Shown here: in pieces, positions 1 to 10,708 of the stretch | How the letters are laid out: every line of letters starts with the position of its first letter | How positions within the stretch are numbered: the stretch's first letter is position 1 | Assembly: GCA_031213475.1 (NCBI GenBank) | Contig: JARUPZ010000002.1 | Coordinates: 2,294,001-2,358,000 of the forward strand | DNA from: Nereocystis luetkeana | Lineage: Eukaryota; Sar; Phaeophyceae; Laminariales; Laminariaceae | Reading direction: 5' to 3' | Length of the DNA: 64,000 bases | Notes under the pieces: model-generated | Database searches by the model: none | What the model saw: only the letters and a program-made list of their open reading frames with translations | Told to the model about the DNA's origin: nothing | Position numbers and translations under genes: made by a program

Positions 1-475
1 GATGGCGTTGGTTTTGGTGTGCGTGTTTTTTTTTTTTTTGCGTCGTTTCTGGTTAGTGTGGTTGCGTTTGGAGGGACGGACGAAAAGGGGAAGGAAGGAA
101 GGCTGGGCAGGCAATTATTAGTATCATTAATGATGGCTTTCCTGGGACGCAGGGTTGGTTGTCTTGCCTCTCTGTACCTCGCGAAGCAGCATCAGTTTTT
201 TACGTTAAGCTTTTTTTTTTCCTTGTCCTACGGTATTCGTAGTACCTGTGCTTGCTTGGCTCTGGCGCAGGTGGATCACAAACTGTTTATCCTTCACAGG
301 AATCCGTTCTTTCTGTACACACCCGTCGACATCCAGCAGTGCTTCTTCGCTCTATTATCCCTTCCACAGTAGTATTAATAGTAGAACTGCAGTCCTAGAA
401 GGAATAGAGTGTAATAAAAGCTACACACTGCACAGCAGAGATACATGTCGACGGGTGCGAGAAAGAACGGTTTAT
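1..475. other. No gene seen
   Basis: T-rich start, then traces of the (CA)n-ended element (ccgttctttctgtacacacc at about 306; atgtcgacgggtgcgagaaa at about 447) around two TATTAATA-like sites. Confidence 0.6.
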
Positions 476-561
476 AACCCTTTTACTCCGGCAGTACTAC
501 AGTCCCGTTTTGCGGACAAACTACTTAGAGTTTGAGTGGTTGGGGACTGCAGTCCTAACAG
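476..561 (+). mobile_element. TIR-B copy 1, partial
   Basis: TIR-B is a ~95-bp near-palindrome starting AACCCTTTTAGAACYGCAGT and continuing CCCGTTTTGGGGACAAACT, with the complement at the other end and no ORF. This copy has an extra cagtacta and a shortened right arm. Confidence 0.7.
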
Positions 562-947
562 TCTTATACACGAGGGTTAGTAACCCCTTTTTGAGTGTTT
601 AAGATCGCGACCAAATCAATGATACAATGATGATCACTTCGGTATTGTCAACTACTGCTGTACTGCTGTCTAGGAGCAGCGTGAGGGCTCAGCAGTACAT
701 ACGTAGGGGTAATACCTGGTACGAAGTGTAGGATCATGTCTCGCCCGTCCCGCACGACTCCTTTTGCGCTGTACCTGGGACACCGGTTTTGTGTCATCCC
801 TCGTTGACGCAGTTTGCCCTTTGCTGAAATCGTGTTTTCCCGTGGTCATTTTTTTTCTCTCTAAAGTCCTGATGAGAGGGCTGATGTGAAAAGCACACAA
901 AGACGGACTCATATCGATGCGAGTCGACGAGGGAAAACGGATTGATA

Positions 948-1050
948 CCCTCTCGCGATATAAATGCAAGGCAAGAACCGTTGTGTTGGAGGAGGGAGAA
1001 GAGACGTCTTTGTGACCCCAGGTCTGGGTTACGGCTATTATTAATAATAG
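948..1050 (+). repeat. Low-copy repeat F, copy 1
   Basis: aaatgcaaggcaagaaccgt, ggagaagagac, tgtgaccccaggtctgggtt, acggct. Shared with 2310-2395 and 10279-10372. Confidence 0.6.
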
Positions 1051-1326
1051 GAACGATATAGAAGAGAAGGGCGCAGAAATCAAATAAGAAAATACATTCG
1101 TGTACTACTAGGGTACTTCAAGTATGTATACCAGGGTATATACTTCGTATTTTTATATATATAGTAGCCGATGCAATATGATATGCCATAGTACTGGATA
1201 CGACAATCACAACGTGTGTGTGTTATGCACACTGAACCGTTACTTCTACCCGTGTGCTTGCTATACCCATTACGTCATTGCCTTGTCTACTACCTGGTTG
1301 TTGTTGTTGTTGTTGTTGTTCTCACA

Positions 1327-1412
1327 TTAACTCACAATTCAATGCAGTCCGTGGTCGCAGGACAGGCTCCAATAACTCTGGAGTGGAAGAAATACCTCAA
1401 GTAAAAACAGAG
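1327..1412 (+). repeat. Low-copy repeat J, copy 1
   Basis: aatgcagtccgtggtcgcag, gacaggctccaataactctg, gagtgg. The partner is at 52334-52410. Confidence 0.6.
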
Positions 1413-1631
1413 GCAAAAAACAAAAAACAAGCATACGCACTCCACCACTGCGGACACCAGGGAAGCAAAAAGGAGAGTAGCAGACAAAAACCTAAAAAAA
1501 AAGAAGATGAAGCTAAGCAAAAGAAAAACAAAAACAAAACTAAAACAGAAGCAGATAGCAAAACGCAAAAAAAAGGCAAAACGGACCATACTAACAAAGA
1601 CTACAATATACCAGGTACCTGGTATGTATAT

Positions 1632-1712
1632 GTGTGTTCTTCGCATCAGACCGACCTTTCTACCCGTTGAATCACACCCAGTGTCCGTGCCGATCCTTTA
1701 TCCTATTATTTA
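1632..1712 (+). repeat. (CA)n-ended dispersed element, fragment
   Basis: tgtgttcttcgcatcagacc ... ctttctacccgttgaatcac, acccagtgtccgtgccga. A second fragment lies at about 1200-1262. Confidence 0.65.
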
Positions 1713-1725
1713 TAGTAGAGAGCTA

Positions 1726-1830
1726 TTACGGGGGACCATAGTTAACAGGACCTATGGTGTACATAAAAACCTATATGTTTAACCATTTTTACCAACAATA
1801 TTTGGTCCTGTTAACTATGGCCCCCCGTAA
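1726..1830 (+). mobile_element. TIR-A element, copy 1 (reference copy)
   Basis: Non-autonomous inverted-repeat element of 105 bp with no ORF. It starts TTACGGGGGACCATAGTTAA and ends with the complement. About 26 terminal bases are inverted. The core reads AAAAACCTATATG...AACAATATTTGG. Flanked by TA on both sides (gcTA...TAga), the mark of a TA-targeting (Tc1/mariner-like) transposase acting in trans. Confidence 0.92.
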
Positions 1831-3639
1831 TAGAGAGACATAAGCGTGGTGGTGACAAAAAACCACGAACCAGAGCAGGGCTACTACTACAGCAGTAGGT
1901 TGTAGCCCGCATTGGAGGAGAGCAAAACGAAAGACAAAGAAAGAAAGAATGCAACCTTCTCGTATGGGTGGAGAATATCAACCACACAGGTAGTACTTGC
2001 TTCCTGCAGCAGTCGCACTTTCGTAATGCAACAGCAGTGTGTGTGTTCTCTACATCAAACAGCAGCCAGAATGCTGCTGCTGTTTCTTCCATAGATATGC
2101 CATGAAGTAAGTACCCAGCAGCAGCGTGCAAGGTGCTGCTGTAGGTACTCGCTCTTGTTGTAATGACATGTTTTATGCTGTATGTAATTCCCGGAACGGG
2201 TCTGGAAACAGGAAATGTTGTTGTTGCTCGCTCGCTTACGGCTTCCGACTGCAAACACAACTATTGTATTGCTACGAGCGATGCTCGTGTATCGCATCAT
2301 ACCAGGCATACCGTCGGTAGTGGGGAGGGCGGAGGAGAGCCCGCTATGTGACCCCGGATCTGACTCGCGGCCGGGAGAGAAGGAAAGGCGTGGCGAAGAT
2401 GATAATTGGGCAGAAAACTGAGTTCGAAAAAACAACGACAAACAAAAACAGATACACATACTACGTGTACCGGTATTCGCCATGTGTGTATCGCATGTAC
2501 ATACGGCCGGCAACAGGCCAGTTTCTAAAGGCACGGCGCAGTGGAATGGACCCACTCGCTGCTCCTGCGTGTGTTAGACCGTCACCCGCAAAGCTTCTAG
2601 GTACATGTTTCGAGGCCATACGCCGGAAACGTCCTCCCCCGGCTTGATGTGCCGGCCTCAGCCCCTTTTCTGCCCGGGATGGGCGGCGCGGCAATACGCC
2701 CCGTAAAATTCTTGAAAAGAAAGTCCACCTCCGCCTTATACTCGTATGGTGGACAGCAGACAGTAGCCTTTACGAGTGGTACCCTTCTGTTATTACAATT
2801 GTGAATCTTGATCTTCCAAAGGTAGCCATGTGCGCACTCTGGTTGGCCAAGTAAGGGTGTGTTTTACACTCGGCTCAATGAACCTATTAATAGTGTGTCC
2901 AAGCTCAGCATCCAAGCTGGCCGATCAGCTTATCATGTACCGGTATGTCAGTAGAGTCTCACCGAGCACAGCCTCCTATTAATAGCACTGGTCACTGGTT
3001 TCGGGTGCGGGGTGGGATTCGAGTCGGAGGGTCGGCTGTAGGCGCCATGCACCAAACCTCCGTAAATTTTCACCCATCATCACGATACGATCAAGGGGTG
3101 ACCGCGCCGCACAGCGACAACTGCAGTCGTAGCTACCACTATTAATAATAATAATATATATACTAATAGTAGTTAAGATGATACCTGGTATGAAATGAAA
3201 TACCGTCAACGAGACCCCGCGAATGAAGCAAGTGAGGGGGTTCTGTTTTTTTTTCGAGCTACATACAACATTGTGCCCGTGGACGTGATGGTCTGGCGGC
3301 TGGCTGGTGAGACACGCTTCTTCCTTTCTCATTTTTTCGGAGCACTGCTCGTATCGTATGATATGTACGTATATACAGCAGTACGTACGTGGTAGTTATG
3401 GAACAAAGGAGTACAACAGCTATTAATATAATAGTATTACTAGTATCAGGATCAAAGCACAGCATCCCGTCCTGATGCGTCTCTTTTAGTCCATGGCACC
3501 CGAGGGATGATGGATACGTATAATATTGGTTGCTATCGTCTGTCGAACCTTACATCAATAGTACACCTGCACTCACGATTCATGATACTGCTCTAAAATG
3601 TAGTACCAGGTACCAGAAGTATTCATACTGCTGTCCCAG
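1831..3639. other. No gene seen
   Basis: CAGCAG-rich stretch to 2160, low-copy repeat F, then unique-looking sequence with several TATTAATA sites. Short ORFs on both strands show no domain. Confidence 0.55.
2310..2395 (+). repeat. Low-copy repeat F, copy 2
   Basis: ggaggagagcccgctatgtg, accccggatctgactcgcgg, ccgggagaga. Confidence 0.6.
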
Positions 3640-3784
3640 GCAACGTAGTATCTCTGTGGCGTAGCTTTGTGACCACAGAACTTGTATCTCTTCTAGGATG
3701 GAAGAATCGGCACGGACACTGGTTGTGCTGGATGTCGACGGGTAGAAAGAACGGTTTAATGTGAAGAACACACACACACACACA
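3640..3784 (-). repeat. (CA)n-ended dispersed element, short copy
   Basis: Plus strand ggcaacgtagtatctctgtg, cgtagctttgtgaccacaga ... ggtagaaagaacggtttaat, gtgaagaa, (CA)n. About 145 bp, nearly identical to parts of the two long copies at 7.9 and 41.7 kb. Confidence 0.85.
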
Positions 3785-4647
3785 TTACTACTACCAGGTA
3801 CGTACGAACACGGAGGGGGTATTGTTGTACTGAACTATTATACGAGTCATCCGCGGAGTCGTACGTTCTGGTGGTGATCGATCCCGGGGGCGCGAGGCAC
3901 GAGGTCTCGCTCGTTGTTATTTTGTATCTTTCAGTTCTCACAATACTTTTTTTTTCCTCTTAATTCTTATTTTTATTCCGGGAAATCTGCGGTGGGAGGA
4001 TGAGGAGGAGGTGGGAGTTTATTTTGTCTCTACAAAAAAAGCCCTTTTGTTGTTGTTGCTGGCGTCTGCGTGAGTCGGGCGTCTGTCTGCGTCGCCATGC
4101 CGGGCTGAGAAGGCGTTTTTGGTTTCGTATGATGCGAAGGCGTCGCCCTATACACACCCGCTCCCTCCGCACTCAGCATATGGCTGCAGTTTGAATGGCC
4201 TGCTTTTGCATCTTTCTGCTTTTCCTGCTGCAGGCGGAAGAAGCAAACGGGGGCCCAGATCGTGCCCCACTTTTTTTCCTTATTATTATTATTATTTTTT
4301 TTTCCCCCTCTGGTCGTTGCGAAACTTCAAAATTTCTATTTTTTCTGGAACTCGGAGGTTGTGGATTCGTAGTTTGTGTAATATTTTAATGAGTTTCTTT
4401 TTCTTGTTATAAATAATAGTTATTAATAATAGTATCCGATGTCGCGGTTCTTGTTTGTTGTGTTAGGGGAAGGAAGGAGCTTGTGCCTCCACACCGGTTG
4501 CAGGTACATGTCGAATAGATACGCACCTATTGCTTTCATCGCTACAGCACTACGAGTATTAATATTATAGACTGATACTATTAATATGTATCAAACTACC
4601 GTTATTGACCTACATACCTTTTATTATACCAGGTATACCAGGTACTC

Positions 4648-4757
4648 TTACGGGGGACCATAGTAAATACCAGTAGGACCTACGGTGCATACTAAAACCC
4701 ATATATTTACCTATTTTTCCCAACAATATTTGATCTTTTTTCTATGGTCCCCCGTAA
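4648..4757 (+). mobile_element. TIR-A copy 2, with TACCAGTA insertion
   Basis: Forward copy. Where other copies read gtaaaTAggacc, this one reads gtaaaTACCAGTAggacc, an extra CCAGTA at the TA. Its left flank is a tandem of TACCAGGTA motifs. Confidence 0.9.
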
Positions 4758-4991
4758 TATTGCTAATTATAGGCGTTTATTTATTACTATTACAGGTACC
4801 GGTACTCGTATGTCATACTCGTACCTACCTGGAACATATTATCATATTTCACGTATTGGTTGTAAGACTATTATTAATAGTACTATCAATATCAATACTC
4901 TATACCTGTTGCGTAGACTGCCAGCCCAACAGGTACGCAAGGATATACATCTACACATAAGGTCCTGTTGTCCTGTTGTCTTCATTGTCTT

Positions 4992-5075
4992 CGTTCACTA
5001 CAGCAGTATGAACCGTTCTTTCTACTCAACATCTGATTCAGTACACCCAGTGTCCTGATTATTTTTCCTTCGTCG
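4992..5075 (+). repeat. (CA)n-ended dispersed element, fragment
   Basis: aaccgttctttctactcaac, atctgattcagtacacccag, tgtcctgatta. Confidence 0.62.
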
Positions 5076-5865
5076 AGAGATCCAAATGGTGTATGTATGT
5101 GGTCGCAGAGACAACAACGAGACAGAGAGAAACATGTACCGGCATATCCCTGGTATGCACAAGTACCGAGAGTACGAATGTATTGTTGTTTGTATAACAT
5201 ATGTATATACGGCAGCGCGAAGGATTTTTGTCAACGCCGTGAAGGGCGGATACGCAGCTTTCTGGGGTAGAGTTTTCATGCACACAAACTTCTGCTATCT
5301 TCGTTCTGTCTTCTGTCACACGGTCCGAGACTCCTGTCTCCTGTCGTGTATGATTCGGCCGGAAGTAATGCGGTACGCTGTATTCACACCTCCGCCGGCC
5401 TCGAAATTCGCCGCCGTTTACAGGGATGGAGGCGTTTATAGAGAGGAAATTGGAACCTTCCCCCCCCCCTCAAGCAGTCCGATCTCTCGACTCGGGTTGT
5501 CAACCAAATGCCCTTTCAAGACGTTTTACACTACAACGACGCGCTGGCTGACTGCTGTTCCACTTTGTCGGGCTCATTCCGGCGCAACGCGTGCGCCCCC
5601 CCCCCCCCCGGTCAAGCCTACCCCCCTATGTAGCCAGCCTACAACTTTCATCCCGGAGTTGCGATGCCCGACTCTGGGCGTGAAGCAAAACAGATCATTT
5701 GGCATTCCTATCATTGCTTTATAACCCTTTTAAATGACTCATGTTCTGAGTAGTTTTTGTCTCCAAAACGGGAATGTGGTCTTAGAAGGGTCAAGTGTAG
5801 GTTGTCTTTCCGGGCAGAGTGGTATCGGTGGTGCATATTATCATATTATTATTAGTAGTAGTATC
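5076..5865. other. No gene seen; 212-codon frame not supported
   Basis: A frame from 5086 to 5724 is open but crosses a C15 run and dispersed-repeat sequence. Its translation has no recognisable domain. Confidence 0.5.
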
Positions 5866-6310
5866 TCTGTCTCGTAGCTTGTGACCACAGCAGCAGAGTT
5901 TGTAGTGTACGTGCATCTCATACCTGGTATACTGTTGTACCTGGTATTACATATGTCCTTGATTTTAGAGTAAATGTGACAACCAGATTAATAGTCGGCA
6001 CGGACAACGAATGAGTAAAGGTGGTGAGCTGGATGTCGATGGGTGTATGTAACGGTTTCTTGACCTACCAGGTATACTACTATTAATACCGCACTAAAAA
6101 TAATAATAATAACTGGGTGAGCTCGTGAGCTGGAGTCGATGGGTAGAAAGGGTAGATGTACCGGATTGACCTATACTATTAATATTATGAATACCACACT
6201 TGAAATAATAATAATAATACTAGAAAGAAAAAAATGGGCACGAGTACTGGTAAGCTGGTGAGCTGGGTGTGAGCTGGATGTCGATGGGTAGATGTATCGG
6301 TTTGGCCTAG
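5866..6310 (-). repeat. (CA)n-ended dispersed element, fragmented and locally triplicated
   Basis: The tatctctgtctcgtagcttg block is followed by three repeats of gagctggatgtcgatgggta-type sequence (about 6030, 6125, 6275), each followed by TATTAATA-containing DNA. Confidence 0.6.
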
Positions 6311-6392
6311 ATTACTAATAATACCACACTCCACAAAAACGTACCAGGGTACCAGGTACCTGGTATGTTTTTACTCTACTCTACTATTAATA

Positions 6393-6511
6393 TTACGGGG
6401 GACCATAATAAGTACCAGGTACCAGGTAGGACCTACGGTACAGACAAAAACTACTACATTTCGATAATTTTACTAACAATATTTGGTCCTATGTACTATG
6501 GTCCCCTGTAA
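6393..6511 (+). mobile_element. TIR-A copy 3, with double TACCAGG insertion
   Basis: Forward copy, 119 bp. At the same TA as in copy 2 it carries (TACCAGG)x2-TA. The left flank is TATTAATA, so the element sits directly on that palindrome. Confidence 0.9.
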
Positions 6512-7240
6512 GACTGCTGTAGTTCCAAGCGTTTCGTCCTCACGACGGTGCCGCAGTCCCGAAGACCTAAAAAGGTTGTAATGTGAAGGAACGCAACATA
6601 CAGCAAGCACTGCTGTCGTGCCGGAGAGGTGTGGGGTGTTGTGTTGTTCTTGTTGTCCTGTTTGAGCTATCTATAGGGTGTCGTCGTAACGTTCGTCCCG
6701 TGGCGTTCCCCGATTCGAGCATGATTTCTCAAGGGCTTTTTTTTTTTTTTTTTTTTTTTGCTTTTTTCGTGTTCCTTTTGTCGTTCATATTTCATCCCGC
6801 TGCTGCTCCCTCGTGTGTTTTGTATTTGGCTGGTGCCCTGAACCCTGCTGATGCCATCTGAAGCCATACTCTGTGGCTTGATATATTTCTTGTGAATTTT
6901 GGGTGGTGCATACGTGCGTAGTGGGCGACAGCTTCGTTTCGCCATTTTCAACTTTCCTCACCTTTGCTCAAATTTCATCTCCAACGTCAACCAGTTTTTC
7001 CTTATTTTTCCCTGTTTCCGATGTTCTTGGTCTACCTTAAAATATGAAAACGTTCCTTTTTTTTCATGAATTATGCCGTCATATTTCACGTGCTCATGGT
7101 TTTCCCCCTCTGCGAAACCTGTTTCCTCTTGTTTTTCTGAACTTTCACGACGTTTTTTGTTCATTTTTTTAATATACCGAACGAATTTTCGATTTTTTTT
7201 CAGGCATGAACGTGGTGGCGCTCCCGTCCTCCGCAATCTT
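6512..7240. other. No gene seen
   Basis: Contains a T24 tract (about 6737-6760) and T-rich DNA. Confidence 0.55.
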
Positions 7241-7336
7241 GACCCTTTTAGAACTGCAGCCCCATTGTGGGGACAACCCTCCTCAGATTTCAAGTACTTT
7301 GCCCCCAAAACGGGACTGCGGTCCTAAAAGCGTTAA
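7241..7336 (+). mobile_element. TIR-B copy 2
   Basis: Both arms present. Left arm has ccattgtgg for cgttttggg. Confidence 0.9.
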
Positions 7337-7871
7337 TCTTCCTCTCCAACCCCAGCCTTCCGCTTTGACTTGCTGGAAGCGTCGAGCACAGATGCCGTCT
7401 TCCTCTAGGAGCGCTGGTCCGATTCTAAGGCCTCTCCCATCATCATTCCGACCATCGAAAATACAGCTATTATTAATATTGTTCGCGTTGGTAACCTCTA
7501 CCAGGTATAACCTACTCACAAAATAATCTACACACAAAAACCGCTGCCGCCCCCTCCCCTCCCCCGCCGATCAGATATACACCTGGTTTCATACTCGAGA
7601 ACAGAACAGATCTCGGCTTTGTCCCTGACCACACGCGTTTGCTGGTAGACTCCTACTACTGCTGCTATTAATAGTATCTCTCTGTTGATAAAATGGAAAC
7701 GTACGAGTACCACGTTCCGACACTGCATGTGCAGGCAGACTGTAACCTTGGGGGTTATATGTTACGATGGAGAAAGCGGTGTGCGGTGATGACAACGCTA
7801 GCCTGCCTACAGATAGTATACCTGGTATGGTATGTGACCCTCACCAAAAAGCCGTCATGTATATAGCCCAT

Positions 7872-8207
7872 AGATTGTTTCTCTTAGATTTTGCTTTCAT
7901 TTTTCTTCTTTTTCTTTTTCGACTTGTCTACCTTGTTTTTGTTTTCTCTTTGATTGTTTCTTTTCGTTTCACTATTTCATAGATTGCGTATGTCGTGCCT
8001 GTCGTATCTAGTATGATGACATGGCTTTGCATTGCCCACTGCAGTTCACACTGCACACGTGGCAACGTAGTATCTCTGTGGCGTAGCTTTGTGACCACAG
8101 AACTTGTATCTCTTCTAGGATGGAAGAATCGGCACGGACACTGGTTGTGCTGGATGTCGACGGGTAGAAAGAACGGTTTAATGTGAAGAACACACACACA
8201 CACACAT
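7872..8207 (-). repeat. (CA)n-ended dispersed element, long copy 1
   Basis: About 335 bp, from agattgtttctcttag to the (CA)n tract. It differs from 41649-41979 by about three substitutions and CA-repeat length. It contains short antisense ORFs with no known domain. Confidence 0.88.
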
Positions 8208-8637
8208 AGACACCCAACACCATCAACAACTACTGCTGAATTTAATACAAATATTACATACCAAAACGACGACAACAACGAACAGCCTATTGTAACAACA
8301 GCACCAACACCAAAACAACAACTTGGGACTCGGCGCTTGATTTGGGACCCTGAACGAGATCCGGTCTCGTCCGGGAGATCCCACCCCAGACAAGAAATAC
8401 CAAGAAACGATTAAACGGCCGTCACTTGGTCGCGTTAGCGATCGACCCAGTTTTCTTTTTCAGTGTGTGATGTGTTATTTATAGGGGTTTAATTGGGGTT
8501 CGGGTGTGACGCGTGATGGATGATGACGTGCTGACGGCGGGAGTCACCGACACGTGACTCACCCAAAATGATGGTTTAGGTCACAAAATGTCAGGAGCCA
8601 GGAGACACGCGATTTTGAGCTTCCGCTCCCGTCCTTG

Positions 8638-8732
8638 ATCCCTTTAGAACCTCAGTCCCGTTCTGGGGACATACCACTCAAATTGTAAGTAATTTGTCCC
8701 CAAAACGGGGACTGCGGTCCTAAAAAGGTTGA
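8638..8732 (+). mobile_element. TIR-B copy 3
   Basis: Both arms well kept. Centre reads accactcaaattgtaag. Confidence 0.9.
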
Positions 8733-8750
8733 TGCACGGAGCGTTTCGGA

Positions 8751-9137
8751 TTAGCAACCGTGAAGTATCACCACCGGAGGGCCTGGAAGTCGATATACCG
8801 ATCCGCTCTTCCTTGAATCAAGGAGGACCTCCTTTTTCATAGTGCTGCCATCAGATAGGTAGATAGATACCTGGAAGGTTTTTAGCGTGTCATCAGGCAC
8901 ACACGAGAGAGGAGACCCAACACGAAAAATTATACATGTCGAGTCTGGAACGCCGTCCGCCACAAGTCCAACCATTTTAGGGCTGCCGTCCTCGTCTTTC
9001 ATGTTGTGAGGACAAGCCACCCAATACTCTAGGCAGTTTGTTCCCCCAACGGGACCGGGGTCCTGGTAGGGTGAAGCTGCCGTCATGGTGGATAACAGAT
9101 CCCCTTCCCCTTTAGATTGTACCGCCTCATTACACAC
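8751..9137 (-). CDS. Hypothetical open frame, 128 codons, partly TIR-B derived
   Basis: Open frame with ATG at 9137. Residues about 25-55 come from a decayed TIR-B copy. The rest (STCIIFRVGSPLSCVPDDTL, KTFQVSIYLSDGSTMKKEVL) has protein-like composition. No domain, signal peptide or membrane segment is recognised, and no partner exons. It may be chance. Confidence 0.2.
   Translation of the reverse strand: MCNEAVQSKGEGDLLSTMTAASPYQDPGPVGGTNCLEYWVACPHNMKDEDGSPKMVGLVADGVPDSTCIIFRVGSPLSCVPDDTLKTFQVSIYLSDGSTMKKEVLLDSRKSGSVYRLPGPPVVILHGC
8970..9073 (+). mobile_element. TIR-B copy 4, decayed
   Basis: Recognisable right arm (ccaacgggaccggggtcctgg) and worn left arm. It contributes about 30 codons to the minus-strand open frame at 8751-9137. 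Confidence 0.65.
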
Positions 9138-9572
9138 AAGTTCAAGGTCACCAGATGTCTCCTATTGTACATGTGTACCACCTCTAATGTAAGGACCGTA
9201 TCGTATATGTAAATAATACTCACCTGGGCATGTTTTTTTGTTGACAGGTATTGTTTTGGTTTTGATTTTGCCAACGCCTCCAACCGACGATGCTATGTAT
9301 AAGCAGGACACTGCGGTTATACGGCTTGACTGACCGCAGACATCACTAAACCCAGCAGAATGAGGCCAATCGAGACCGCCTTGACGTGCCCTAAGTGACC
9401 CGTCTTTTTAACACAGTGGGATGCCCACTTCAAGACACGTTCCGTTTTGAGAGTTTTCGGGAGGTTGGAGACCAGGTAAATCGGCTTGCACACGAGAAAA
9501 AACTATGAATACTTGAAATTGGTATGGTCGGTAGCAACAGATACAACCATAATATAGAGATAATACCACGTT
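9074..9572. other. No gene seen on +; start of minus-strand hypothetical frame
   Basis: Unique-looking sequence with no repeat identified. The 5' part of the 8751-9137 minus frame lies at its left edge. Confidence 0.5.
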
Positions 9573-9668
9573 TTAACCCTTTCAGGACTGCAGTCCCGTT
9601 TTGGGGACAAACTACTTATAATTTGACTCGTTTATCCCCAAAACGGGACTGCGGTTCTGGAAGGGTTA
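9573..9668 (+). mobile_element. TIR-B copy 5
   Basis: Both arms nearly perfect. Ends ttttaaccctttc and gaagggttaa. Confidence 0.92.
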
Positions 9669-9800
9669 ATGGCAGCCTGTCACAGGGTGGTCTTGAAGTG
9701 GGTGGCCCGCTGCGGTAGCCTCTTTATCCCCGCAGGTGATGTTTCGTTGCAGCCCAGATCATCCGGGTTGTCGACGCTAGGATCGTTCTCCTTGGAGCGT

Positions 9801-9805
9801 GTTGA

Positions 9806-9877
<72 letters not shown>

Positions 9878-9944
9878 CGTTGTTGTTGTTGTTGTGAAGG
9901 GTCGATCGCGACGACCGCACTTGCTGCCGCTGCTGCTTTGCTGC

Positions 9945-9982
<38 letters not shown>

Positions 9983-9983
9983 A
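9801..9983 (+). repeat. (GTT)n then (CTG)n microsatellites
   Basis: About 29 GTT units (9805-9894) followed 35 bp later by about 17 CTG units (9931-9983). Confidence 0.97.
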
Positions 9984-10278
9984 TGCTGCATACGTATGCT
10001 GCTGGCGCTTGTTCTGCTGCCGCTGTATGCTTTGTTTCACGGTTTTTGTTTTTTTTACCGCCGTCGTGATCTACAATAGCTGTTACCCTCGACTGCTTTA
10101 ATTAATAGAGATGGTCCTGGAGTTCGAACCCCACCGTGGTGATATTTCGTTTTGTTTTTTTTTCCTTGGCGTTTTTTTTCTTCACCACCTGCGGAGAGCG
10201 CTACTGTACGTGCAGCGTGGGTAGGCGCAATCAATTCGACGCGCGGGTCTGCGACGGAAGAAAGAGCTCAAGTCTTCT

Positions 10279-10372
10279 CGTGATGAAAATGCAAGGCACG
10301 AGCCGTATTGGGGAGGAGAGCCCGCTGTGTGACCTCGGATCTAAGTTACGGCTGGGACGGAGAGATAAATGA
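10279..10372 (+). repeat. Low-copy repeat F, copy 3
   Basis: tgatgaaaatgcaaggcacg, ggggaggagagcccgctgtg, tgacctcggatctaagttac, ggct. Confidence 0.6.
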
Positions 10373-10612
10373 AGGGCAGAGACAATGAATGAGATGGAAA
10401 AAATGAAGGGGGTTTGTTGGGCTTCCTTTGGTGCCCCTCTCTAGGGCCTGAAACTTTGTGACCGCAGTCTTTTTTCTCTTCGGAAGGATCCTTATGATAG
10501 TATGATAGTACGATGAGACGATCTTGCTGGGTGAAACCCTGAGAAAACGTCGGCGGTTTCTTTCCAGTGAGGTTTCTCTGTCGTGCTGCTGCCCTGCTGC
10601 TTTGCTACTGCC

Positions 10613-10708
10613 ACTTGTGCCTACTGCTGCTGCTGCTGCCTCTGCTGCTGTCTCTGCTGCTGCCTCTGCTGCTGCCTCTGCTGCTGCCTCTGCTGCTGCT
10701 GTACTTTC
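10613..10708 (+). repeat. CTGCTGCCT repeat
   Basis: CTG units with regular CCT interruptions every 12 bases. Confidence 0.93.

Noticed and set aside
5086-5724. 212-codon + frame
   Set aside because: Contains a fragment of a dispersed element and a C15 run. Proline-rich tail by frame through C tracts.
10060-10140. tRNA suggested by gagttcgaacccc
   Set aside because: No 5-bp T-stem in register, no acceptor or anticodon stem. The B-box match is isolated.
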